From contig JAFEMH010002078.1 of the NCBI GenBank assembly GCA_022495995.1, positions 82,001-146,000 of the forward strand: a DNA stretch of 64,000 bases, given 5' to 3'. The notes below the pieces were generated by a model. That model searched no databases and was not told the DNA's origin. It saw nothing but the letters and a program-made list of their open reading frames with translations. The position numbers were made by a program, and so were the translations under genes. Positions 12,378-24,212 of this stretch are shown piece by piece. The first letter of the stretch is position 1; each line of letters begins with the position of its first letter. This stretch comes from Adenophora triphylla var. japonica (Eukaryota; Streptophyta; Magnoliopsida; Asterales; Campanulaceae).

Positions 12378-12410
12378 CTAATTACTAATTACTATTACTA
12401 ATTAAATACT

Positions 12411-12540
12411 AGCATGGATGACGAATGAGAAGGCGCCACATGAAATTCCACGTCATAATTTCACGTGACAGGCTGTGTGAACTCCATTTTCTTATGTGTT
12501 TAAAATATTATATAGAAGATAGATAGATTATATAGATACT
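12411..12540. repeat. Repeat family B, 3'-like end
   Basis: ATGAAATTCCACGTC, GGCTGTGTG and CATTTTCTTATG followed by an AGATAGATAGATT tail match 42810-42895 (GTGAAATTCCACGTC, AGCTGTGGG, CATTTTCTTCTG, AGATAGATT). Confidence 0.5.
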
Positions 12541-13096
12541 ATATAATTATTATTTAAAAAAAAACTCATATCATAGACTAAGTGCCCGACAGTGCAACTA
12601 AATATAACATGGGATAATTAATGTCTATCTAAAATTTGAAATATGATTCTAAATTGAGGTAAAATAACTTATTATATTTTTTGGGTTAAAATTTTAAACT
12701 AATTTTAAATTGAATAAATTTGCTTTTAAAAAACAGAACTAATTTCATCAATTAAATATGCTGAATTAGAATTAAGATCAATCAGATTTCACTTCCAATA
12801 CAACTACTCCTCCTTCCTCCATATAACCACAATAACCAAATAACACAAAACAAATCATATTGAGAGAGAGAAAGAGAAAGAGAAAGAGAAAGAGAAGCAA
12901 ATACTCATAATGATACTTGCCTGTTATTAATTATCATATCATGTTATTATTATATTATGTTTGAGAGAGAGACAGATCTCATAAGAACTTGCAAAGTAAC
13001 AACTGAACCAATACAACAAACAAAATTAAAAATATCATAGTCTTACTGTCTCTTTTCCTCAATAAAATTCTTAGGATAATGAGTCCTCATTTGACC
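12541..13096. other. AT-rich spacer with a GA microsatellite
   Basis: No gene is visible. A (GAGAAA)n-type run lies at about 12861-12897. This is the sequence into which the large gypsy element inserted. Confidence 0.5.
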
Positions 13097-13101
13097 ATCA
13101 T

Positions 13102-15655
13102 TGTGAGGGCCCCGACCCGGAACCTACACGTGTCCCGAGCTGGAGCGTCCTCAAACTAACCCAAATTTCCTTGACTTTTAAAACTTTTAATTATCATTCA
13201 AAAATAAATACAATTGTTGTAATCATTTCAAAATAAATCTACACCTTTTCACCATGGAGAAATAGTTGACTAACTTAGAAAGTAAGAAACTGTTTTAATT
13301 ACAAAAAGGCCTCGGTTATAACATAAAATAAAGATTTATAAATACAATTCCATAAATGAATTATACCAAAGTACACTTTCTATACCAACCTAATCATACC
13401 CCGACAATTCCCACAATATAACTTCCAAACTCCTCACCGCCCTTACTTAGCTGGTCCACCTGTCTCAGAATCTAAAAACAGTAAAGGGAGAGGGGTGAGA
13501 ATAAATCTCAGCAAGCTATTATGAATGCAGCAAGATGCCAAACAAGATGCAATACATCAAAAGACATATCCACATAATCAGAGAGGCTCCCTGCCGCCAA
13601 CCGTCCCATACCGGTTGGAAACAACGACCAGCTCATCATGAATATATCACAACACATAAGTACGATAAGGTAACACTTAGAAGGATACTGAGCCAAGGTT
13701 TAACTCCAAAAGGATATACACATCCGAGCAGCAGCAACATTTGATGAAGCGGTTCCGGAACCATGAACAATAACAGTACCATAGGGATTCTGACACACAG
13801 TCATATCCCCAGTGAAACTAGACCATCTACCTCAAAAAGAGATGCTAGCCCACTAATCCCACACAAGGGGGACAAACTGGGTTACCAATGTATGAATTAT
13901 AATGAACTTGGCTCGGTGCCATTATAATTCCATAACATTGCCCAACAAACAAATACCAGCTGGATTTTCATAACTAAGCACAGTAATAACATACTTGCTT
14001 AACCAAACATTGTATGATCCAAAGTAGGGATACATACCACAATAGCATATCATGAAGATAGCAATACTATAACAAGTATTCAACATCTTAGCACAACGGC
14101 TATAAATCTCTGAACCACATGTACAGTTTAGGAATTCCAAAGTAGGGAATCCTACAACAATATAATATCATAAAGATAGAAATACTATAACAAGTATTCA
14201 ACATATTAGCACAACGGCTATAAATCTCTGAACCAATCCCAAAACAATTTAGGAATTCCAAAGTAGGGCATCCCAGCATTTATATCGAAATATATCAATG
14301 AGTCCAAACAAGACTGTCGAACAATCCCCGAGTCGTAATTAAAATGCTTCCATAGTTCCATTTAAACCCAAATTAAGGTGCCCTTAAATGATACAATTGC
14401 TCTAAGTATAACTTAGGTTAAAAGGATTAATTTCATATTCCGGGAAGGTTAGGTTCCAAACTTTATATTGGTTAAGGATCATGCTAGAAGGTTACTAGTG
14501 AAATTTCAGCGAAACAGGGAACTGGACCATATTCTGCCAACATGGGCGACCGCCCAGGCCACTTGGGCGACCGCCCAAGTGGGGTTTCCAAGGATTTATG
14601 TTACTGCCCTCTTGGGCGGCCGCTCACCACCCCTTGGGCGACCGCCCAAGACCCTTTTCCAGCCACACTAATTTTCAATCCCTTTTTACTTAGGTTCATT
14701 TTCCTTTAATTCTTTCTACATTTCAAGATCACCAAAGGAATCTCCTAACTTGCCAACCTCATCCTAAATCACTTAACCCCAAAATAACATAGATCTAGAT
14801 TGTTCACCACAAGAATTCCAACCCATTTCATTAACTCATTTCAAGTTTAACACTTTTAATCTAAATCAACCCATGTTCTTACACTCTTGATCAACAATAA
14901 CATTTCTTCCAAAAGATTAATCCATTCTTCAACTCCCAAGAAGATTTCCAAAGTATTTAAACAATCATCTAAATAACAATAACAACATTAAATAACTCAT
15001 GAACATTTAGATGAAGGGAAGTCATAACAACTCACATAGAATAGGAGATGAATCATGGATTTCTTTAGCTTAATAGATTCTCCTAGTTGCACCCATCACA
15101 CATGTACTCTTGGATTGAAAATTGGTGAAGAATTGACTTCTCTAGGAACTTAGGAAATGAGGCTTTCCATGGTGGTTTCCATGGAATTTTTGTAAAAGCA
15201 AATAAAATGAAAGAGAAGAAGGAAGAAGATGAAGTATATAAAAATGGAAGAGGGAGCATGGGGGGCCGGATGAAGAAGGAAGTATGGGGGAAACATGGGA
15301 GTATGGGGGAAGTGAGGGGAAAGTAAGGGAGGCATGGGTTTCATTGACTTAGGGGAAAAAGAAGAGAAAATTAGGGGAATTGGTCCCCCCTCCCTAACTT
15401 TTCCAAATAACTATTCCAACCATTTAAAATATCCTCCCAACCCACAACATTTAATTTGTTCATTTTATTACCACTCCATTCTATTACTTTATTTATTTTA
15501 AATTATTATTTTTCCCCTAGAACATTATTTATTTCCTTATCATTTCATCCTAATATAAGAAATCAAGTATATAAAAATGAACACATAATATTATCAATAA
15601 TATTAAAAGCATATAATATTATACTAAAATTGTGCCTAGGGTTAGGGTCGTTACA
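13102..15655 (-). repeat. 3' LTR of the outer gypsy element
   Basis: Starts TGTGAGGGCC and ends GTCGTTACA. It is close to identical to the other LTR except in two patches, about 13560-13830 and 14530-14590. It contains GGGCGACCGCCC inverted words near 14545-14650. Confidence 0.95.
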
Positions 15656-15672
15656 CTCACTCCCCCTTAAAG
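15656..15672 (-). other. Polypurine tract of the outer gypsy element
   Basis: On the minus strand the sequence AAGGGGGAGTGAG directly precedes the 3' LTR. Confidence 0.8.
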
Positions 15673-15733
15673 AAAATTCGTCCCGAATTTGACTGGTACT
15701 TACCTAAATGTCCAACCCGCCTCGGTTACTTAT

Positions 15734-17151
15734 TGTAAGTACCCCAATCTGGATCACCCCCTTTCAAACACACGGGAAACCCCGCAGACTCATCAACGCA
15801 GTCTCGGAGATCTCTGGCACTCAAAACCCTCTCAAAACCCTCACAAACCCCCAACCAAACCAAGGGAGGAGCCTTCCTGGGATAAAAAGGGACAAAAGGA
15901 CCTTTTGGGAATTTTCAGGAAATCAGAAAAGCAATTAAGGTCCGTACGGACCTCTTTGTGTCAATGATTACTAAATCCCCTTAAAGTCCACAATATTCCT
16001 CAAATCCCTAAGAAATGATTACCCAAATGCATGGTTGGTCCGTACGGACCTCTTTGCATGCTGAGTTGGTCCGTACGGACCTTCTTGCATGGGGGACATC
16101 ATCATTCCAGAATATTCACCATCATTGCAGATTCCCTCAAATCGAGGAAATCCAAAATTCTGGATAACCAAGAAGGTCCGTACGGACCTCTTTGCTCCGA
16201 AATTTTTACTATAAATAGAGGGCTCCCCCTCCTCATTTTCACACACCTCCCTCTTCTCTCTTCCTCCCTTAGCCTTCTGGCTCCCCTCTAAGTCCTCTCG
16301 AGGCACTCCCAGCCCCTTTCGGATCCTTCCGAGGCCTTCCGAGCCCCCTCGCGGTGCTCCGAAGCCTCCCCCGAGCGCTCCCGCGACGCTCCCGCGCCGC
16401 CCCCGAGGCACTCTCGAGGTACTCTGAGGCCCCTCGTGGTACTCCGAGGCCTTGCACAGTCTTTCCACGGTGTCCGGCTCTTTCCGAGTCAAACCAGCGA
16501 TCCCAAACCACGCCGAAACTCTGCCCGAGTGACTCCTGCCACCACAACGCACGCCGAACCTCTCGCCCGAGTGATCCCGACGATCCCCACGCACGCCGAA
16601 CCTCTGCCCAAACGCAGCCTCCAACCTCAACTCACGCCGAAACTGCGTCGCGTACAACCGGTCCCTCCCGAAGCAATCCCGATCCATACCGGAACGCTAC
16701 TCCGACCTCAAACACTATTCCCCAGCGGAAGACAGACACGAACCAACATTGGTAAGGCTTCCTTCCTATACTATTTCAATACATTTCCAAACATAGCATA
16801 CAATGTAGACATCCGTTACAGCATGCATTTTTAAAAGCACACACACACACACACACAACATTTAAAGGATATTAGGGGTATCCGAAAGACTCGTTTTACG
16901 AGGCTACTCGGGTGAGCTCTAATATTCTAATATTCTCTTCCCGGGAGTCATCTGACCTCCGAACTCAAAATCTCATCACACAAAAAATAGTTTAAAATTA
17001 TCTTTAAACTGATGCCCTTTTTCAATGTTTTGGGCTTAATAAAAACGGCGTGGCGACTCTACAAAACAAAAACGGCGAGACACCGTCGCTCCAACGCGAA
17101 AGATGCCAGATGCCGGGGCTGCGAAGCCTTTCTCGGATCCGGGTAATTTCA
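15734..17151 (+). repeat. 5' LTR of the inner element
   Basis: 1418 bp from TGTAAGTACC to GGGTAATTTCA. It carries four copies of the palindrome GGTCCGTACGGACC upstream of a TATAAATAG box, then a pyrimidine- and GC-rich leader and a short CA microsatellite (about 16841-16857). Confidence 0.92.
15939..16217 (+). promoter_or_regulatory. LTR promoter: palindrome array plus TATA box
   Basis: GGTCCGTACGGACC occurs at 15939-15952, 16037-16050, 16068-16081 and 16175-16188, each followed by CTCTTTG or CTTCTTG. TATAAATAG starts at 16210, 22 bp after the last palindrome, and is followed by AGGGCTCCCCCTCC. A perfect 14-bp palindrome repeated this way upstream of a TATA box looks like a dimeric regulator site. 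That role is inferred. Confidence 0.65.
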
Positions 17152-17171
17152 GTTGGCGACTCCGCTGGGGA
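17152..17171 (+). other. Primer-binding site of the inner element
   Basis: TTGGCGACTCCGCTGGGGA follows the 5' LTR directly, beginning with the TGG expected for tRNA priming and resembling sites seen in Ogre/Tat elements. The specific tRNA was not verified. Confidence 0.7.
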
Positions 17172-18551
17172 CTATTTTGTTTTAAAAACTTTTAAACAAA
17201 ACAAAAGATTTTTAAAACGATGATGAGGGTCAAACTTTCATTTTACCCCTTCCTTTAACTGTTGTGTGTGTGTGCACGTGCTTCGTTTTTATTTTACAAA
17301 AAAAAATAAAAATACAAAAAAATGCATCAATATACATCTGTGCATACATTTAAAATTCTCCGAAAACTCCTGTTTTACTCAGAAAAAGAATTTTAGAGAC
17401 CGCACACTACGCGCACTGCTGCCTCGGTTACACCGCACTCTACTCACACTGCTGCCTCGGTTACACCGCACGCTACTCGCACTGCTGCCTCGGATACACT
17501 GCACACTACAACCCTTAACCCGGAGTGGTCTCAGTTGCAGTCCGTTAGGTCTTCCTAGGCCTCTGGACGCGCACGGATCATTCCAAACATCCCATCCTAG
17601 CCAAGCGTCAACCCCGCACGTTTGAGTCTTGAGTCACACTCTGCCCGGACTCCGGTTGGTTTTACCAGATCCGTGTCATACACACAGGATACATATACCA
17701 TGCCGGCCATTTTCTCGAGTCAAGGCTCGGAACTCAAGATCCCTTGCGCAAGCAAAGTGATGAAAGGTCATGCTAAAATCTTGACCTCGATCTTGATTTC
17801 CGAAGCTACACCTGCACGATGTTCCGTCCTGATATACATCCATGCTCGCATGACACTATGTCATCACGCCTTTGATACGTCGCCCATGACAATATGACCA
17901 GCCAACGCCTAACGTCACGGATCCCTTGCGCAAGCAAGGTAAAGAGAGGTCATGCCGAACTCTTGACTCCGATCTTGACTTAGTGGCCGGCTTGCTCACT
18001 ATTCACATGGCTAACGCATCAAAACGAACATGACAGGGCTCGGTCCTTAGGTTCGATTTTTCTTTTAGGCCGGTGGAAACCGCTTGCACTATAGGACCCT
18101 CGCCTGGGGCCGCCCACCCCGGGATGTCGAAATACGTGTGCAAAACGAGGGCTTATAGCCGCACGTATGGTCTCCATGACCCAGGATCTAGTATAGTTGC
18201 GAAAAAGAAGAGCAATCTTTTCCAACCTACCTAGGATTCTCGAGAAAACATTTTTTAAGTAAATTAAAACAACAAAAAAAAAAATCGAGAAAATAAAAGA
18301 AACGGAAACCGCATGCCACGTGAGCTTTCCCCTTTATCCCGTTAGGCCATTCCCGTGTCTAAACCTTGCCCGTCACCCTCCAAATAACCGAGAGTGGTTG
18401 AGAATCCCCGGAAGCCGCCTTTTCGCATCGAGGTCACAAGGTCCGATAGCCCTTCCAGCTCAACGGTCCGCACCGTCCGATACTCCCCTACGACGGATCA
18501 ACAGATAACAGTGAGGGAAACGGAACCCCGCCACTAAGGAACCTCCAGACA
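17172..18551 (+). other. Leader region of the inner element
   Basis: No conserved frame is visible. It contains about three 30-33-bp repeats (ACTGCTGCCTCGG, 17415-17500) and a longer imperfect duplication around CCCTTGCGCAAGCAA (17741 and 17928). Confidence 0.5.
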
Positions 18552-20317
18552 ATGGAGGAGGTGCTGCGAGCCTTCGAAACCATCAAGAAGCGCCAAGAGG
18601 AACAAAGCAAGCTGGATCGTCGACACCTTGCGTCTTCGAGGAACGGCAGCTTCCCAACCTGACGGAACCTTTGTTCTCATAGAGGACGAAGATATACCGG
18701 CTCCCCCGGTTTCTCAAAGCTATCAAGGAGTCCCGCTCCGCCAAGCTACGAGATCCCAGCAACGCAAAGCAGCTCTCGCTCAAAGCTCCCCTTAGGCGTC
18801 AGTCAAGCAGCTCCGACATGCCCGCCTCAGACAGTGGGCTTCCTGGCTCTGCACATCAAGCTCAGTACCAACAGCACACATACGTGCCTGCTCCGCCAGA
18901 TCCCAATGCATCTCGGTATCCCCCAGGATTCAATCCTTTGCCTCTATACGAGCCTCGCAACCACAATCAAAAGTCCCCATTCTTACCAGGGACAGGCATC
19001 CCGAGCGGATACCCCGACATCTCAAGTTTGCCACCTGCTAGCCTGCCAATTGGGGCTAACGAATCATTTCCCCAGTTCCCAAACACAACCCTTAGCGGAC
19101 CTGGCAATCACGCCCTCAACTTCAACACCCCAGGGTATGGGTTGGTATACACTCAACTACCTCCCCAAGACTCCCGAATGGCAATTCCATCAGCCAATCC
19201 ACCTCCATCTTCGGTTTCCGTCCCTGAAAACGGTAACCCACCTCAGACAGCTGATCCTCACATGGCTTGGCTGATCGAACAAATGAAAGACATGCAAGGC
19301 AAGCTAGCTAGTTCTCGGAAGGACTCCCTCCTGCCTACTGATCCGAACAAAGTGGTCCCTCTCCCTCCAAAGTTCAGGATGCCGGAAATGGAAAAGTTTG
19401 ACGGAACAGAATGCCCAAAAACCCACATCGACACCTACGTCCTGGGTATGAGAGCCAAAGGGGCAACCCCTCAACAGATGGCAGATCATTTTCAAAGCAT
19501 TCCCTCAAATCCACAAAGACTAAGGTGGTTCCTCAATGTGAAGGCAGAAAACCGCTCCACGTGGGATCAGATCAGTGAAATCTTTCTGGAGAAGTACCGC
19601 GCCAATCTTGAATGGGAAACAAACCGCCATGACCTGCAAGCCACCGAACAAAAGGATGACGAACCAGTGGGCGAATTCTACAAAAGATGGAACTGGAAGC
19701 TAAGCGAGATAATGGATCCGCTTTCCAAGGAAGAGCAGATGGACATCTTCCATTCCTGCCTCAAGCCATCTTTGAGAACCTTGATCAGCCACCATTTCTA
19801 CCCGGATCTCCGTGCCATGGTCAACGCTGGGACAAAGTTTGAAAAGACTCTGAGTCTTCAAAAGGCAACAGCAACCCCTGCCTCATCTTACCGCTATCGA
19901 ACAAACCTGGCAACTTCAACTCCTGCCCCGACCAAAGGAAAGGAAGCAGCCGGAATAGTGCACTACATTCAGAACTGAGCTCAAGTAAACCGCGATCAAG
20001 CAGCCCCAAAGAATAGCAACCCCCCTCGCTTCCCACAGTTCCAGCATTTAGATAACCTGGAAATGCCCTTGGGTCAAGTATTTGAAGCTTTGGTGAAGCG
20101 AAATCTTCTCAAACCACTCGAGAATTTCCAACCGAAGACCCTCAAACCCAACATGGATATGAGCAAACACTGCGCCTTCCACAACTACCCCGGCCACACC
20201 ACCGACAATTGCTTCGTACTCAAGCAGGTGGTCCAGGGGCTCATTGAGGAGGAAAATTGGAACGCCCTCGTGGTCCCAATACCATCGGAAATCCATTCCC
20301 CGAAACGACGGGAGTAA
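18552..20317 (+). pseudogene. Gag of the inner gypsy element, interrupted
   Basis: A likely original start is the ATG at 18552 (MEEVLRAFETIKKRQ), in a different frame from the main body. The main frame opens at 18818 with a Pro/Ser-rich N-terminal third. The Gag core (Retrotrans_gag-like) spans about residues 185-345 of this frame (KFDGTECPKTHID, STWDQISEIFLEKY, KDDEPVGEFYKRW). A TGA at 19976-19978 interrupts it. The same frame continues to 20317 and includes a knuckle-like CAFHNYPGHTTDNC segment followed by LKQ. Gag forms the particle that packages element RNA. One frameshift and one stop make this copy non-functional unless they are sequence errors. Confidence 0.85.
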
Positions 20318-20583
20318 ACTCAATAGCCTTTAACGAAACTCCAAGCGAGAGCGGACCCCTGCAATTTCCGAGACCGTCGGCATCTTTGTCCCGCTACGAT
20401 CGGGAGCGTGAAACCGAAGTCAAGAGATCTCGTGGCCGGAATTCCGAGCAAGAACGCCCGAGGCAGCTGTCTCCTACGATCTTTGCCCCGGCCCAAGGCA
20501 TACAAATGGATGGATCGAACGTTCCCCGAGACGGGGCGAGTCAGCGGTAGCACGGGAAGCGGTTTAGCCTTTGAGACGATGAC

Positions 20584-21024
20584 TTGCCAATATGTGAGAA
20601 TCGGCACAACGAAGCCCTCCTCATCCTCATAAAAATAGAGATGTTCTTCCTCCCGAACGTCTTGATTGATAACGGCTCCGCGATCGACATCATCGCTTTA
20701 AGCACATTGAAACGACTCCGCATCGACCGTTCTGCGATAAGGCCTTCACCTCGGGTAATCCGAGCCTACGACTCCATTGCACGACCAATCGTAGGAGTCA
20801 TCAATTTGAGGATCAATTCGACGTACAAGCTGGAGTCGGTAGAGTTCCAAGTCGTGGAAATCAAACCAACCTTCTACTGCTTTGTTGGGACGGCCTTGGA
20901 TACATCGGATGAAAGCGGTATCATCTACTCTTCACCAATGCGTGAAATTCATCAATGCCAATGGAGCGATCGAAGTGATCCGCGGAAGCGGTGCAATGGC
21001 AAGTGCTTGGCCAGCAAGCTATGA
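20584..21024 (+). pseudogene. Aspartic protease region of the inner element
   Basis: VLIDNGSAIDIIALSTL carries the retropepsin-type catalytic D-N-G-S/A box of gypsy elements, about 20 residues before the second strand pair. A RAYDSIARPIVGVI segment resembles the flap and following strand. A Ser/Arg-rich linker (about 20320-20550, another frame) connects it to Gag. The frame changes soon after, so the polyprotein is broken. Confidence 0.75.
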
Positions 21025-21029
21025 CCCGA

Positions 21030-22100
21030 AGAAGGTCCCGACATGACCGAATACTCTTCTCCAGATGATTCTCCTACCTGTCCCGCTACGAAGTGGATCC
21101 TTACATCCACGCTCTAAGCCGCGACAGTGGAAATTGAAGAACTCGTGGGTCGGGATGACAACTCGACATATGCGTGAAGAATGCTTGAGAGAGGATCGAG
21201 ATGGATGCCCTAATGGAGATTGATCGAGGAGTAGACCCTTACTTCGCCGAAAACCCTCTTGCAAGCGGCTCATCACCGATCCCCGTGCAAGACAACCCTC
21301 TAGCCGACACTCTCGGATCTTACGGGGACGGCCATCACGGCTTAGTTCAATTGACATTCCGGTGTCCGACAGACGAACAGTGGCGCAACCTCCTCCGAGG
21401 CTTAATCGGGGAAGGAGATATAGCATGCCCGCTCGAATCGAGACATTGTAAACGTCGTCCAAGCAAAGATCCCGGATAAAGAAGCGGATTCTATGAAAGT
21501 GATCAACATCGGCAAGAATCCACTCCGAATCGGCGAATGCTTCGCCCTCCTAGAAGTAGCCCTCGGCGACTTCTATCATCAAAAACCCCCAGGGTGGTGG
21601 CAACACTAATGGAGGGACATCATCGGGAGCAGCCAAAAACCTCCGCGATACGGTTTGAAATCGAACCGCATGCAAGCTACTTTCCGGGACTCGTACGAGG
21701 AAGATTGGCCACTGAACCCGGCACCGCTCCTCTAGAGCTACGGCCATCAGGAGTAATGAAGCACAGTCCCAATCCCTCGTCGCCTATAGTCTAGCTTCGA
21801 GTCTTGTTGTACGTGTATTCACATCTTTTGAGTCTTTTGACGGCTTTACGCCGACGATTGTGAATCTTTGATCAACAATGTACGGTCTTCACGCTTTCAA
21901 TAAAAGGTCCGACCTTCCTAAAAAATCATTTCATTGCATCTTTAACAAATGATGATATTAACTAATCAAAACAAGTTAATAACAATTCATCTATACAAAA
22001 GGCAAACACATTAATTAAATAAATGCATCAAGCAAACATTTAAGCATGTTGTCAAACGAGAGAAAAACCGGGCCCAGTTTGAGAAGGTTTTAATCACAAC
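21030..22100 (+). other. Unidentified segment in place of reverse transcriptase and RNase H
   Basis: Only about 1.1 kb separates protease from integrase, less than RT plus RNase H would need, and no YVDD or related motif is visible in any frame. A 92-codon frame at 21201-21479 and a stretch near 21480-21600 are unrecognised. A CAATAAAAGG sequence near 21897 could be a polyadenylation signal. Origin unknown. Confidence 0.5.
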
Positions 22101-22103
22101 GAT

Positions 22104-23470
22104 TTGCAAGATTCTTTGAAGAGCGAAAGAGACGCAAGTCAGACGCCATTTCCGGCACAAACCGGATCTTCCAATACCTCAAGAGCGGAAACCACCTTCA
22201 TGAACAAGGAAGACCCACACACGAAGGGGTCAAAACCAAGAGCATCGTGGCCACTAAAACGCCTTGCCTCTCACTTCGTCATCCTCGGGGACATGCTATA
22301 CAAGAAACGCTACCACGGGCCACTCCTACGGCTGCGTCGGCCAAGAAGAAGCAAGCAAGTTCATGAACGAAGTCCACAATGGGGCTTGCGGTCCCCACAT
22401 GAACGCCGAGCCACGATGCAAATCATTCTCGGGATGGGCTACTCTTGGATCTCCGTGGAGGCGGATTGCATCCACTTTGTCCGAAAAGGCTGCGACAAGT
22501 GCCAGCGGTTCTCCAACCTCAATCATCTACCTCCCCACGATCTCTCTTTGCATGACTACACCTTGGCCCTTTGCCACTTGGGAATTGACGTCATCGGGAA
22601 AATCGCTCACGCGAGCGGCAACGGTCGCGAGTTCATCTTAGTAGCCATCGACTACTTCACCGAATGGGTCGAAGCCAAGTCCTACAAGGTACTCACCTCC
22701 AAGAAGGTCGCGCATTTCCTCAAGGAAAACATCATATGCCGATACGGCATCCCAAATGAGGTCATATCGAGACAACGGCTCACACTTCGAAGGGAATTCG
22801 ACGAGGCTGCTGGCTGAATTCAAGATCACACGTCACAAATCTTCTCCCTACCGGCCACAAACAAACGGCGCCGTGGAAGCGGCAAACAAAACCCTCGAAC
22901 GGATCATCAGAAAAATGACCACCAGGGACGAGATTGGCAGAAGGCTGCACCTTGCACTTTGGGGCTACCGCACATCGGTCGAGGCGACCCACGGGAGAAA
23001 CCCCATTTGCCACGACATACGGGATGGAAGCGATCCTTCCCGTCGAGCTAGAAATTCCCTCACTCAGAGTCTTTCTTTGGAAAATGACATCAACGAAGTC
23101 GAATGGCTCCGAAGCCGACATGACGAATTGGCTCTGCTAGACGAGCGACGACTAAAGGCCATGGAACACGTCAGGAGCCTATCAAAGCGGGATGGCTAGA
23201 GCTTTCGACAAGAAAGTCAAATCCCAGAGACATCGGGGAAGGTGACCTTGTACTCAAAGAAAAGCCTCCCACTCGAACCAACCAGTTGGGAAAATGGGAA
23301 CCCACATGGATCGGCCCTTTCGTGGTTGAAAGATCTTCTCCGGAGGCGCCATGAAGGCGACGGACCTAGACGGCAATCCGCTTCATGAATCCGGTCAACG
23401 GAAGCAAACTTCGCGAGATACTTCGCCTGAAGAAGAACAAGCTGTGCATCTCTTGGCACTCCATGTAGTG
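22104..23470 (+). pseudogene. Integrase of the inner gypsy element, frameshifted
   Basis: First frame (22104-22817): a zinc-binding region (CDKCQRF), then the catalytic core start with the first Asp in LGIDVIG and the second in VAIDYFTEWVEA. The continuation lies in another frame (22756-23199): SHFEG, SSPYRPQTNGAVEAANK (containing the conserved Glu) and ALWGYRTS. Further downstream (23200-23470) the C-terminal barrel region (GDLVL, KWEPTWIGPFVV) is readable in mixed frames. Integrase inserts the element DNA. At least two frameshifts inactivate it. Confidence 0.85.
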
Positions 23471-23736
23471 TCGAACTACGCGGAACTGAGCCCTCTAGTC
23501 AGGAGACGTAGGCAACCTTAATTGGTCCGGTCTAAAAACACATAAAAAAGTCAAAAGTTTGAATGTCAATCAAGACCTCCATCAAGCTACGCACTTTTCA
23601 AGAACACGCCCCAGCGGTCACCTTGACCAAGTCAAACGACAGCGGCAACATCAAAGGACATCAGGGTCACTCGGCATCAAACGGCGGCTCATGTACGCTT
23701 CCGAGCCGGGGGCTTGTCTTCGCCCTCACGCGCTTC

Positions 23737-23768
<32 letters not shown>

Positions 23769-24212
23769 TCGAGCAAGGGCTCACAAAAAAAAAAAAAAAA
23801 AAAGAGAGCTCGAGCAAGGGCCCACAAAAAAAAAAAAAACAATAAAACAAAAGAAGCTCAAGCGAAGGCTGCGAAAGAGGTCGAGCCCGACGCCAACAAG
23901 AGGCAAGGAAGCTACGAAAAGGACCGTCAAAACGACTTGTCAAGGGAGCATTCAACCTCTCGGCCAAGCACGAAAGCCTCGGCAAAGGGGATTGCCGTCG
24001 GGCCCAGAGCTGCTTCGGTCCGCAAATGCAACAGAAAAGTCAAAGATGGACGCCGACAAAGTGCACAACGAAGCAAAGGCAAACAAAAGATCTTGCGTCT
24101 CGACAAAGCTTTAAAAGTAAATCACAAATCACTAACGGTTACAACATTTCTTGATGAGTTCAAGCACGGTCTACTCTCAAGTTCACAACATGCTAAAAAC
24201 GACTTAATACAT
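23471..24212 (+). repeat. 3' flank of pol with A-tract tandem repeats
   Basis: At 23737-23840 the motif GAGCTCGAGCAAGGGCYCAC alternates with three A homopolymers of roughly 28, 18 and 14 bases. Lysine-rich frames here are artefacts. Confidence 0.7.

Noticed and set aside
13508..15967. Frames mirrored at 37477-39394
   Set aside because: They are parts of the outer gypsy LTRs, antisense or short, and not conserved coding units.
16019..16834. Pro/Arg-rich overlapping frames of up to 222 codons on both strands
   Set aside because: They lie in the GC-rich leader of the inner element's LTR and are broken in the other LTR copy, so they are shadows.
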